Assembly: GCA_018649885.1 (NCBI GenBank)
Contig: JABIHA010000094.1
Coordinates: 1-64,000 of the forward strand
DNA length: 64,000 nucleotides
DNA from: Bacteriovoracaceae bacterium
GTDB lineage: Bacteria; Bdellovibrionota; Bacteriovoracia; Bacteriovoracales; Bacteriovoracaceae
Direction of reading: 5' to 3'
Shown: positions 43,901 through 51,511 of the stretch, one piece after another
Numbering within the stretch: the stretch's first letter is position 1
Layout: each line of letters opens with the position of its first letter
Position numbers and translations under genes: made by a program
The notes under the pieces: model-generated
What the model was told of the DNA's origin: nothing
The model's input: only the letters and a program-made list of their open reading frames with translations
The model's database searches: none

Positions 43901-44045
43901 AAACCAAAGGAGACTCCTCCACAGTGGAACCCCAGTCTCCCGTGAATCAAGCAACTAAACACCAAGCCCCTTTAACCCAAGAATCCGAAAAAACCCTAAC
44001 CCTACTCAGTGTCCGCCCTTCACAAGCCTATGCAGGGAAGTGCCA
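43901..44045 (+). repeat. Intergenic repeat, copy B (tandem to A)
   Basis: It repeats copy A in order, with CCACAGTGGAAC inserted in the loop between GGAGACT and AGTCTCC, then GAATCAAGCAA, CCAAGCCCCTTTAACCCAAG, AACCCTAACCCTACTC and CCTATGCAGGGAAGTGCC. It lacks the long hairpin head of A. Start-to-start distance is about 142-150 bp. The 80 bp after it, to the Fic gene end, hold nothing recognisable. Confidence 0.85.
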
Positions 44046-44125
44046 CATTTCTTTATTAATTTACTTGATTTTAAATAGTCGATAGATAACTTCACTAGGA
44101 CAAAACAGAACACATTATAAACCTT

Positions 44126-45277
44126 CTATTCCGTTCCTCTTTTTAAAATAGACAAATACTCTGTAAGCTTTACCACTTTACCTGAAGGTGCAAGACTATA
44201 GTTAACTATCCCACGACGCTCAAATTCATCTAAAGTTCTTTGAACCGTTGGGTAATTAATATTGAATTCCTTTGAAAGCCTTGTAACAGATATAACAGGG
44301 TGCTCAATTAAAATGCTATAGATCGTATGAGCATAGGAAAGTTTTTTGATTTCTTTTGAAATTAATTCTCTTTGCGCTTCTACCAAATTAATTAATTCTC
44401 TAGCAGTTTTTGCTGCTTCAAAGGACGTGTTTCTAACGCCTCTTAAGAAAAATTTTATCCAGCCCTCCCAGTCACCCTTCAACCTAACATCCATGAGCAA
44501 TTTATAATATTCTGACTTATGCTCCTTAAAAAATAGACTCAAATATAACAACGGTTTATCTAAAATTTTTCTTTCACATAAAAGAAATGTTATTAGTAAA
44601 CGTCCAAGCCTTCCATTTCCATCTGAGAATGGGTGGATTGTCTCAAAATGTGAATGTAAAATTGCTGCTTTTATCAGAGGTGGTAATTTTGAATCTTGGT
44701 GATAATAGCTTTCTAGATCTCCCATATATTCCATAGTTATATTCGGGGGAGTCGGTATGAATGTTGCTTCTTGCAGAGTGCATCCTGCAGGCCCAATCCA
44801 ATTTTGGTATCGTTTGAATTCACCCGGTGATTTTTCTTGCCCTCTTACATCAGAAAGTAAAATTTTATGAATTTCCTTCATCAATCTTTGCGAAAATGGA
44901 ATATCCTCTAAGGATTTCAATCCTAAATTCATTGCTTCTATGTAGTTTACTACTTCAGCGACAGGCTTAACTTCACTCGTTTTTTCATTTACTTGAAGTA
45001 CCTCATCTAATGAACATTCCGTCCCCTCTATTTGGGAACTTAACAGAGCTTCTTTCTTCACATAGAAGGCAATAAACAAATCCGGATTTTTTAGGATTTT
45101 TGTTATTCCGTTTAATTCACCCAAAGCCCTATCTGCTTCAGATACTAAGTTAATCAACTCTACGTCATAGGCTAGACCCTCAGGGCCCCCAGGAAATAAC
45201 TTCTTTGGCACATACGCCAAGTAGCCAGTTGGTTGTTTAATTGTTGATCCAACATTATTCATAGCAACAGCTTTCAT
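44126..45277 (-). CDS. Class II Fic-domain protein (AMP-transferase) with C-terminal winged helix
   Basis: A 383-residue protein. N-terminal Fic_N part carries the inhibitory helix motif SSQIEG (residues 80-85, class II [S/T]xxxE[G/N]). The Fic core has HPFSDGNGRLGR (about 215-226) with catalytic His and the phosphate-binding NGR intact. The C terminus (about 310-375) is a winged helix: ISVTRLSKEFNINYPTVQRT and LDEFERRGIVNY. Such proteins, e.g. the Shewanella Fic, AMPylate proteins using ATP. Here the DNA-binding domain and the palindrome array upstream suggest autoregulation. The ATG at 45277 directly abuts AGGA; MNNVG at 45262 is a possible alternative start. Confidence 0.9.
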   Translation of the reverse strand: MKAVAMNNVGSTIKQPTGYLAYVPKKLFPGGPEGLAYDVELINLVSEADRALGELNGITKILKNPDLFIAFYVKKEALLSSQIEGTECSLDEVLQVNEKTSEVKPVAEVVNYIEAMNLGLKSLEDIPFSQRLMKEIHKILLSDVRGQEKSPGEFKRYQNWIGPAGCTLQEATFIPTPPNITMEYMGDLESYYHQDSKLPPLIKAAILHSHFETIHPFSDGNGRLGRLLITFLLCERKILDKPLLYLSLFFKEHKSEYYKLLMDVRLKGDWEGWIKFFLRGVRNTSFEAAKTARELINLVEAQRELISKEIKKLSYAHTIYSILIEHPVISVTRLSKEFNINYPTVQRTLDEFERRGIVNYSLAPSGKVVKLTEYLSILKRGTE

Positions 45278-45302
45278 TCCTTAGCCTTCTCCATATCACT
45301 TT

Positions 45303-45585
45303 TTAACATTTGAACCTCTAGATGTTAATATATTTGAACAACTTGAACATTTCAAGGTGTAAACGTTAAAATGTATACCCTAGCATTAACGTTCGGGTTC
45401 ATCGAGACCCTATATTTTAACATCTGTACATCTAAACGTTAATTCCCTAATGCCGCCCAAGTCTCTATCTACCTGATTACACAAATATTAACATTTAGGA
45501 CCCTAAACGTTAATAAGGTCTTCCGCGATTAATGCCTACGTTAATAGTCGTGAACCATATTAACGTTTGGGCCTTCAAACCGAAA
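45303..45585. repeat. Array of iterated 26-bp palindromes upstream of the Fic gene
   Basis: Consensus TTAAC[A/G]TTT-N8-AAACGTTAA. Complete copies: 45303-45328 (right arm AGATGTTAA), 45344-45369 (left arm TGAACATTT), 45417-45442 and 45488-45513. Degenerate copies or half-sites: 45386-45394 (TTAACGTTC), 45538-45544 (ACGTTAA) and 45560-45585. The eight-base centre differs in each copy, while arm length and spacing are constant, which is what a dimeric DNA-binding protein selects for. Confidence 0.85.
45327..45355 (-). promoter_or_regulatory. Fic gene promoter overlapped by two palindromes
   Basis: On the minus strand TTGAAA (45350-45355) and TATATT (45327-45332) are separated by exactly 17 bp. 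The palindrome at 45344-45369 covers the -35 box and that at 45303-45328 covers the -10 edge and start site. This is the layout of an autorepressed promoter. Confidence 0.7.
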
Positions 45586-45829
45586 TATTTTGAATTTAAA
45601 ACACTCCACTAGCCACCTCAAAAAGCAGGATCTCCACAGGATACCCTCAGCCATCTCGAACTATCAAAGTTGTCACTGCTTACCTCTGTTAATCGATTCC
45701 AGATACACAATTGCTTCCCTCGCCGAAAGAATCAAACCTGATTTCCCATAAACCATAATTATTAAAACCCCCCTAAATTTTTTACTATTTAACTTCCCCA
45801 AAATCCCCCTCCGTTATAGTATCCCCCCC
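45586..45829. other. Gene-free pyrimidine-rich spacer before the propeller-like gene
   Basis: No credible open frame on either strand. The final 60 bases of the plus strand are C/T-rich with several C-runs and hold TATAGT (45815-45820) nine bases before the ATG at 45830. No Shine-Dalgarno sequence is present (the ATG is preceded by seven C residues), so this message may be leaderless. No convincing -35 box. Confidence 0.5.
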
Positions 45830-46792
45830 ATGAAGATCACAAGCATACTCTCCATTCTCCTAATACTTACCGCTTCCCAAGCCCTAGCCTGCAAATGGCA
45901 ACCAGCAACCACTTGGGGATCTCTAAAGAAAAAATACATAAGAGAAGCCAGCGGAGTTGCCTCATCAAAAGCAAAACCAGGATTCCTCTACCACATCAAC
46001 GACCACGGAGACGGCAACAAAGTTTTCATCACAAACCAAAAAGGCAAAAAAACAAAAGTCATAAATATTTCTGGAAAAAATTTTAAGGACCAAGAAGACC
46101 TAGCAACTGGCCCTTGCCCAGGAGGCTCTTGTTTATTTATTGCAGATACAGGAAATAATGCACTCAAAAGAAAAGTCCTGAATATCATTATCCTCAAAGA
46201 AACCAGCGAGCTAGTTGATTTAAAAAAAGACTCTGAAACAGTAGCTCCACTTGGAGTTATTAAATTCAAATACCCTAAAAAAGGTAGACACGACTCAGAA
46301 ACACTTATGGTTCATCCAAATGGTGACATCTACATTGTTACTAAAGTTGAAAATGCAAAAAGGACTTACTTACCAAGCCAAATTTATCGAATCAAAAAAA
46401 AGGTATGGCATGACTATATTGCCAAAGCTCCTGCTACAGCAAAAAAGAAGAAGAAGAAAATTAAACCTGAATTAGTTGGTTATGTTAATCTACCTGAGTT
46501 TTATAATCCGAAAAAACCCAGAAACCACCTAATCACCTCCGGTGACATTTCTCCAGACGGAAAGAAGGTATTACTTCTTACCTATGGCTTTGTTATAGAG
46601 ATAAATTTGGATTTATCCAAGGCCACCCAAATTAAAATCGACAAAAATAATCGCAAATTATTCAACATCATCAACATCAAAGCTCTTCGACACCAAGAAG
46701 CAATCACTTTTTCTGAAAACGGTTCATCATTTTTGTATAATACAGAAGCCGGGAAGAAAAAAGCACGTATAATGAAAGTGACCTGCAAGTAA
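45830..46792 (+). CDS. Secreted beta-propeller-like protein of unknown function
   Basis: A 320-residue protein with signal peptide (ILSILLILTASQALA, mature start CKWQP). Repeated beta-rich segments such as GFLYHINDHGDGNKVFITN, KDQEDLATGPCPGGSCLFIA, DTGNNALKRKVLNIIILKE, DSETLMVHPNGDIYIVTKV and ITSGDISPDGKKVLLLTYGF resemble NHL/esterase-like propeller blades. A Lys-rich run (AKKKKKKIK, about residue 205) interrupts the fold. Catalytic residues are not evident. ATG without Shine-Dalgarno sequence. Confidence 0.68.
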   Translation: MKITSILSILLILTASQALACKWQPATTWGSLKKKYIREASGVASSKAKPGFLYHINDHGDGNKVFITNQKGKKTKVINISGKNFKDQEDLATGPCPGGSCLFIADTGNNALKRKVLNIIILKETSELVDLKKDSETVAPLGVIKFKYPKKGRHDSETLMVHPNGDIYIVTKVENAKRTYLPSQIYRIKKKVWHDYIAKAPATAKKKKKKIKPELVGYVNLPEFYNPKKPRNHLITSGDISPDGKKVLLLTYGFVIEINLDLSKATQIKIDKNNRKLFNIINIKALRHQEAITFSENGSSFLYNTEAGKKKARIMKVTCK

Positions 46793-46840
46793 CTTAACTG
46801 ACTCCAAAGCTCAGAATTGCCATTGTCGAAGGGGAACACA

Positions 46841-48232
46841 TTGGAAGATGATCCAAGATCTTCTAAATTCAGAAGTTCAAAACTATCCAGACTTTTAAAG
46901 ATTGGGGGTACCATTGCAAAGGCCTCGTCTCAAATCGCAATGGACAAGGTTAAAAGATCAACTCAAGATGCAATAAAAATTGCTGAAAACGTAGGTGAGA
47001 CCACCGCAAAAATAAAAGCTGCTAGAGAAATTATTAAAAGTATGGGCGAGCTTAAAGGCGGGCTCATGAAAGTTGGGCAAATGATTTCCATGACAGAAGA
47101 TCTTCTTCTTCCCAAAGAAATCACTGCCCTATTCGCAAGTCTTCAAAACACAGCCCCGGCGATGGAAGCATCTCAGGTCGATAAAATATTTCTGCGAAAC
47201 TTCGGGAAAAAACCAGAAGAAATGTTTGATTCGTTCAACAGAAAACCTATTGCTGCTGCCTCCATTGGACAAGTTCACGAGGCCTTTATAGGCAAAGACC
47301 AGAAAGTGGCAATTAAAATTCAATACCCCAAAATTGTCGACGCAATAAAAAATGATTTATCGAGCATTGATATGCTTGATAATCTATTTTCACTATTTAT
47401 TCCCGGCAAACCCCAAATAAGAAGCATGCTAGAGGAAACTAGAAATGTTTTACTTGAGGAGTGTGATTACCAAAACGAGCTAAACAATATTCAGTTTTTT
47501 AAAGAAAAACTAGAAGGTGAATTTAAAAATCGAGTTCACGTTCCAACACCTTTTCCAGAATACTCCTCAAATGAAATTTTGACCTTAGAATATGTTTATG
47601 GAGACAGCTTTGATGAAACTCTGTCATACAATCAAAGAACAAAAGATGAGTTGGGAGAACTCTCCTATCATATATTCATGTATAGCTTCTTTAATCTCGG
47701 AAAAATTCATACGGATCCACAGCATGGAAATTTCTTTTATAACCAGTCCAAGATAACTATCCTAGATTTTGGTTCAACTAAAAAATTCTCTGAAATGTTT
47801 ATGGATCACTACACAGGACTTTTAATATCGGTCGAAAGATCTGATATTGAGCTTTTTAAAATATCCGCCATAAAACTTGAAATGATTAGGGAGAATGACC
47901 CACTCGAATATATTGAGAAGCAATTTGATCTTATTAAAACTATTTATGGCCCATTCTTAAAACCTGGTATCTACCCCATAGAGGAAATAAATCCATTTCA
48001 ACTCGTTAAGGAATTTTTTAACTCTATTAATTTAAAGGGCAAAAAGGCTCCCAATGAGGAGTTTTTGCTTCTCGATCGTGCAAATATCGGCCTATTTTCT
48101 AAGGCCAAAGCGTGGAACTCTTATGTAGACTGGGAAGAGGGAAGAAAGTTGTATAGATACCCATATTCAATAGGTGCTATAAAAAGAATTGTGGATCAAA
48201 ACCAAGGATTTAATCCAAGATATGAGTACTGA
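46841..48232 (+). CDS. ABC1/AarF/UbiB-family atypical kinase
   Basis: A 463-residue protein. Family motifs are present: GGLMKVGQMISM (KxGQ motif), AAASIGQVHEAFIGKDQKVA with the ATP-binding Lys in VAIKIQYP, and HTDPQHGNFFY plus LDFGSTKKF (catalytic loop and metal-binding DFG). Bacterial members act in ubiquinone synthesis or lipid-associated ATPase functions; the substrate here is unknown. I place the start at TTG 46841, five bases after GGGGA. The frame is open to TTG 46817. It overlaps the glutaredoxin gene by 11 bp. Confidence 0.85.
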   Translation: MEDDPRSSKFRSSKLSRLLKIGGTIAKASSQIAMDKVKRSTQDAIKIAENVGETTAKIKAAREIIKSMGELKGGLMKVGQMISMTEDLLLPKEITALFASLQNTAPAMEASQVDKIFLRNFGKKPEEMFDSFNRKPIAAASIGQVHEAFIGKDQKVAIKIQYPKIVDAIKNDLSSIDMLDNLFSLFIPGKPQIRSMLEETRNVLLEECDYQNELNNIQFFKEKLEGEFKNRVHVPTPFPEYSSNEILTLEYVYGDSFDETLSYNQRTKDELGELSYHIFMYSFFNLGKIHTDPQHGNFFYNQSKITILDFGSTKKFSEMFMDHYTGLLISVERSDIELFKISAIKLEMIRENDPLEYIEKQFDLIKTIYGPFLKPGIYPIEEINPFQLVKEFFNSINLKGKKAPNEEFLLLDRANIGLFSKAKAWNSYVDWEEGRKLYRYPYSIGAIKRIVDQNQGFNPRYEY

Positions 48233-48881
48233 ACCAACCCTTTATCATTATGTTCACTGCCCTTATTGTGTCAGGGTTCGACTTGCCTTAGGATTTCTCT
48301 CTATAAAATTCAATTCAGTCGTCTTACCTTATGATGATGAAAAAACGCCTATCTCACTTGCAGACGCAAAAATGTTACCCATATTTAAATTTGATGAGAG
48401 TCATGTTTCAAATGAAAGTCTGGATATTATTGCAATACTAGATACAGAAAATAGGCTTGGCACTAGGAGCCTTTTAGACAATTCTGAGAAACTTGGTGAA
48501 ATCAATACCCTCCTCTCAGAAATTTCAAAACCTGTTCACAATATGGCCATGCCTTACTGGATCTATACTCCTGAATTTGATGACAATTCAAGAAAGTACT
48601 TTAAAGATAAGAAAGAAGTGAAAAGAGGACCTCTTAAACGTTTAATTCCAAGAAGGCCCGAGTTTGAACAGCAGCTCTCAAAAGTGTTAGATGGTCTTGA
48701 ATTACAAATTGATAAATTCTTTCAATCGGAAGCCTTCACCATTGCTGACATCATGATTGCTTCCCACCTATGGGGAATGTATGTCGTCCCTGAGTATCAG
48801 TTTCCAGCTAAAATTCACGAATATCTGCAAAATATAAAACGTATATGCGAGTTTGATTACCACAAAGATTTCTGGAGTTAA
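48222..48881 (+). CDS. Glutaredoxin 2-type protein (GrxB-like)
   Basis: A 219-residue protein. The N-terminal thioredoxin-like half has the redox motif HCPYCVRVRLALGF and the cis-Pro segment AKMLPIFKFD followed by SLDIIAIL; the C-terminal half is GST-like helical (PHNM-like region SKPVHNMAMPYWIY, FTIADIMIASHLWGM). Glutaredoxin 2 reduces protein disulfides with glutathione. The ATG at 48222 begins at the natural fold start; an upstream in-frame TTG at 48189 has no support. Overlaps the kinase gene. Confidence 0.85.
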   Translation: MSTEPTLYHYVHCPYCVRVRLALGFLSIKFNSVVLPYDDEKTPISLADAKMLPIFKFDESHVSNESLDIIAILDTENRLGTRSLLDNSEKLGEINTLLSEISKPVHNMAMPYWIYTPEFDDNSRKYFKDKKEVKRGPLKRLIPRRPEFEQQLSKVLDGLELQIDKFFQSEAFTIADIMIASHLWGMYVVPEYQFPAKIHEYLQNIKRICEFDYHKDFWS

Positions 48882-48884
48882 GAT

Positions 48885-49214
48885 TTGGCCCTAGGTTTAG
48901 TTATCTCCGAAAATGGAGTCATTTTTAAAGTAAAGTTCATTAAGGACTCAATGACTATTGGAAGGTCTAACTCAGCAGATATCAACCTTGAAGATTCCTT
49001 TTCATCAGGGGTTCATTGCATTCTCTATAAAGATGATGGAAAAATTATTTTAGAAGATCTCGAATCAACCAATGGGACGTTCTTAAATAATCAAAAAGTT
49101 GATAAAAGCCCTTTCTACATTGATGACTTGCTTAGAATAGGTGACGTATTTATTAAGCTTGATGAATCGAAGTTGAATAAGGGAGAAAAAGAATTGTATA
49201 AAAAACCAACGTAA
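48885..49214 (+). CDS. Stand-alone FHA domain protein
   Basis: A 109-residue protein that is essentially one forkhead-associated domain: MTIGRSNSADINLEDSFSSG, VHCILYKDDGKIILEDLEST, NGTFLNNQKV. The phosphothreonine-binding Arg, Ser, His and Asn-Gly-Thr positions are kept. It starts with TTG seven bases after GGAG. No Ser/Thr kinase gene is in the window apart from the ABC1-type kinase two genes upstream. Confidence 0.9.
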   Translation: MALGLVISENGVIFKVKFIKDSMTIGRSNSADINLEDSFSSGVHCILYKDDGKIILEDLESTNGTFLNNQKVDKSPFYIDDLLRIGDVFIKLDESKLNKGEKELYKKPT

Positions 49215-49335
49215 TTTATTTGCTCCAGTGTAATTACCACGATGTACATGCATAACTATCTAAAATCATGGAAATAAATTCTTTTTAACCCGATCTATTA
49301 ACTCCATGAAATCAATAAGAAATCGTATTTTCTAG

Positions 49336-49362
49336 TCAACTAATTCAATACCTGACCGATAA
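49336..49362 (+). promoter_or_regulatory. Sigma-28-like promoter before the secreted Cys-rich gene
   Basis: TCAA (49336-49339), 15 bases and ACCGATAA (49355-49362) match the flagellar sigma-28 pattern TAAA-N15-GCCGATAA at 10 of 12 defined positions with correct spacing. It lies about 45 bp before the ATG at 49408. Confidence 0.5.
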
Positions 49363-49407
49363 TTTCTCTACAAAACAACTGACTCAACTATAAGCTGGAG
49401 GTATGCG

Positions 49408-49902
49408 ATGTTGAAGAGAATTTTTACCTTTGTAGCTTTGGGCCTCCTCTTTGTTCCAACATATGATTTGAGAGCAGAAGAGGGAAGCCAAGACTACAGG
49501 AAACGTTTTAGATTAACTTGCCGTGGAAGATCTGTGGCGAGTGATGGACTTCCAACATCATTTGACCTTGTAAAAACAAGAAGCAAAAATCCAAATGTTC
49601 TAGATAGCAAAATTTGTAGATCATCTAGAAAAATTGCTTCTACCAGTACTGTTCATCCAGTATGTCCGGATGGCATGAGACTACAAGTTGATTTGAACCA
49701 CGGTACGATGGTTGACAGGTGTTTTAAAAACCATCTCATTACAAGAAACCCAAAGTGTCCTGGAAATGGTGGCATTATTCATCAGCCGGGTAGAGATACT
49801 TGTGAGAGTGCTCACTTCGTATACAAGAAGCCTGGTATGATTAGAATGAAGAAAATCGTTAGATACCAGTATGTTTATGAGGATGAAGAAGAAGATTTTT
49901 AG
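49408..49902 (+). CDS. Secreted cysteine-containing basic protein of unknown function
   Basis: A 164-residue protein with signal peptide (IFTFVALGLLFVPTYDLRA). The mature part holds six cysteines (LTCRG, SKICR, HPVCP, DRCF, PKCPG, DTCE), compatible with three disulfides, and ends in an acidic tail (YEDEEEDF). No family recognised. It starts six bases after GGAGG. It is preceded by the sigma-28-like site and followed by a strong terminator, so it is transcribed alone. Confidence 0.72.
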   Translation: MLKRIFTFVALGLLFVPTYDLRAEEGSQDYRKRFRLTCRGRSVASDGLPTSFDLVKTRSKNPNVLDSKICRSSRKIASTSTVHPVCPDGMRLQVDLNHGTMVDRCFKNHLITRNPKCPGNGGIIHQPGRDTCESAHFVYKKPGMIRMKKIVRYQYVYEDEEEDF

Positions 49903-49929
49903 AATTAAATAAAATTTAGTTATAAAAAG

Positions 49930-49959
49930 GGGCCTCTATTATATAGAGGCCCTTTTTTT
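49930..49959 (+). terminator. Rho-independent terminator
   Basis: GGGCCTCTAT (49930-49939), a three-base loop and ATAGAGGCCC (49943-49952) form a perfect 10-bp stem followed by seven T residues. It ends the secreted Cys-containing gene. Confidence 0.92.
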
Positions 49960-49969
49960 GGTTTGAGGA

Positions 49970-50108
49970 AGTCTTAAATTCTGGGTCTAATGCTATGGCT
50001 GTGTTTTCATTGCTATTTAGCCGGCAGACTGCAGTTCCACTGTGGGGGGCTCCACCTCTGTCACATACCTCATTGCACGAAAATGTGCTGCCAGCACATT
50101 TTCGTGCA
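49970..50108 (-). repeat. Intergenic repeat, copy C (inverted relative to A and B)
   Basis: Read on the minus strand, a perfect 17-bp-stem hairpin (50074-50108, arms beginning TGCACGAAAATGTGCTG) leads into GAGGTATGTGAC, CCACAGTGGAAC, CAGTCTGCCG, TAGCAATGAAAACAC and GACCCAGAATTT. These match, in order, GAGGTAAGTGAC of copy A, CCACAGTGGAAC of copy B, AGTCTCCCG, AAGCAA-TAAA and AACCCAAGAATT. It is more diverged than A is from B. It lies in the 399-bp gap before the sigma-54 gene. Confidence 0.7.
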
Positions 50109-50239
50109 TAAGGTGTATAAAAAGTTACCAATTGTCACAAAACTGTCTTTTCTTTAGTCACTCAAATTGAAGCACTTTCAGAAATTCAAGGGGATAGCTC
50201 CCTTTTTCGTCTAATATCTTGGCACCTAGAGAGTATTTG

Positions 50240-50256
50240 TTGGCACTGTACTTGCT
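50240..50256 (+). promoter_or_regulatory. Sigma-54 (RpoN) promoter
   Basis: TTGGCACTGTACTTGCT matches the sigma-54 consensus TGGCAC-N5-TTGC at every defined base, with the invariant GG and GC ten bases apart. It lies about 47 bp before the ATG of the acidic secreted-protein gene. A partial TTGGCAC at 50219-50225 precedes it. Confidence 0.85.
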
Positions 50257-50301
50257 TATTTAACTACATAAGAAAGAAACAGGTGAAAAGAGGATGAGAC
50301 T

Positions 50302-51468
50302 ATGAGAAATCTCGCCAAAGCCGGCGTGATATTGGCAATCGGTACAGCCCTGGTGATAAACAATCATGATCAAGCGATCTACGACGATAGCTCATGGTAT
50401 TCATCAGAGGAAGTCACAAGGTCACGCTTTGATGACGAAAATGATCGAACACTTGCTTCAAATTCCCCTGAGGACTCAACCTCCCTTGCAGGAGACTGGA
50501 CATCACTAGCTGAAGCTGATGACAGCACTCCCCTCACACAAGATACAGAAACTGTAGAAGCAGAAGAGCCTGCTGAGGAAATAGTAACTCTTAAAAACAC
50601 TGAAGAGATCTTTAAATTATATGAAGCTACTTTTCCTCTACCTAGTACTGGTGATAAAAAGAAAAAGTCCTCAATTGTTACAGCAAATCCATATCGAAGT
50701 ATTGGTGATTTAGATATTAATGGATCACTAAAATACAATAATGATCAGTGCGAAGATGGTGATGGTGACCCACCAATGAAGATATCTTGCTTTGCGCTTA
50801 TAGATGTACAAATTGGGGATACGACTATCCATATTGATGAAGTCCTTCTCTCTGGTGGAATGAATGCCTATTATTATGATTACGCGGAAGACTCTACCAA
50901 AACAAGACATCGCGTAGAGGTACGGTCAAAAAAAGGTGTAAGAACAATCACCTTTATTGATGGTCCATTTAATAGATATGAGCTAACTTTTTGTATTGAC
51001 CCCTATGAATGTCAACAAGAAGATGAAGAGGTAGCACAGAGACAAGCAGACCTTAAAGCACAAGCTGAGAATATTCCAAGCGATCTCGAAACTCTCGATA
51101 TTGCAGATCAAATCAGGCAATCTGAAGTTGAACAAGATGAGCCTGAAGAATTTGAACAAGAAGAAGAAGAAGAATTTTTTGATGATGAAAACTTTGAAGA
51201 AGAAGAGCAGTTCCCTGTTGAGGAATCTGAAGAATCTCAAGCATCATTTGAAGCCAGAGAAGATTTAATGGAACGAACTGATGAGGAAGGAGATTTTGAG
51301 GAACTTTTAGATGAAAAAATGCTACGAAAAGAAGAGGCTGAAGAAGAAGAAGTTCAAGATGGATATGTAAGCAAAATAACAAGCCCAACACAAGAGATGC
51401 TTGAAAACCCGGTGGCCTACAACTCTGAGCAAATTAAAGAAGATTCAAAACATCGATTTTCATTCTAA
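50302..51468 (+). CDS. Large acidic exported protein of unknown function, sigma-54 controlled
   Basis: A 388-residue protein with a hydrophobic N-terminal segment (AKAGVILAIGTALVI) without a lipobox. A Ser/Asp/Glu-rich linker (about 20-95) precedes a central domain (about 100-235) with four Cys (NNDQCEDGDG, KISCFALID, LTFCID, YECQQ). The C-terminal third is extremely acidic with Glu/Asp runs. No family recognised. It starts behind AGAGGATG spacing. The sigma-54 promoter is the only nearby upstream promoter signal. Confidence 0.7.
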   Translation: MRNLAKAGVILAIGTALVINNHDQAIYDDSSWYSSEEVTRSRFDDENDRTLASNSPEDSTSLAGDWTSLAEADDSTPLTQDTETVEAEEPAEEIVTLKNTEEIFKLYEATFPLPSTGDKKKKSSIVTANPYRSIGDLDINGSLKYNNDQCEDGDGDPPMKISCFALIDVQIGDTTIHIDEVLLSGGMNAYYYDYAEDSTKTRHRVEVRSKKGVRTITFIDGPFNRYELTFCIDPYECQQEDEEVAQRQADLKAQAENIPSDLETLDIADQIRQSEVEQDEPEEFEQEEEEEFFDDENFEEEEQFPVEESEESQASFEAREDLMERTDEEGDFEELLDEKMLRKEEAEEEEVQDGYVSKITSPTQEMLENPVAYNSEQIKEDSKHRFSF

Positions 51469-51470
51469 TA

Positions 51471-51501
51471 ATGGGACTCACTTAAAAAAAGTAAGTCCCA
51501 T
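51471..51501. other. Hairpin between convergent genes, no U-run
   Basis: ATGGGACT-x-ACTT and AGT-x-AGTCCCAT pair as an 11-bp interrupted stem. It lies between the convergent acidic-protein and etfA genes and probably limits readthrough, but neither strand has a T-tract directly after the stem. Confidence 0.5.
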
Positions 51502-51511
51502 AAAAACCATA

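Noticed and set aside
50219-50235. TTGGCACCTAGAGAGT as a second sigma-54 promoter
   Set aside because: Only the -24 half matches; there is no GC at -12. It may be a decaying or partial copy.
43709-50301. A CRISPR array or integron in the repeat-bearing region
   Set aside because: The repeats are few, long and unequal, without regular spacers, cas genes or an integrase.
50379-51391. Antisense open frames opposite the acidic protein gene
   Set aside because: They are reverse translations of Glu/Asp codon runs giving Phe/Leu-rich strings without initiation signals.
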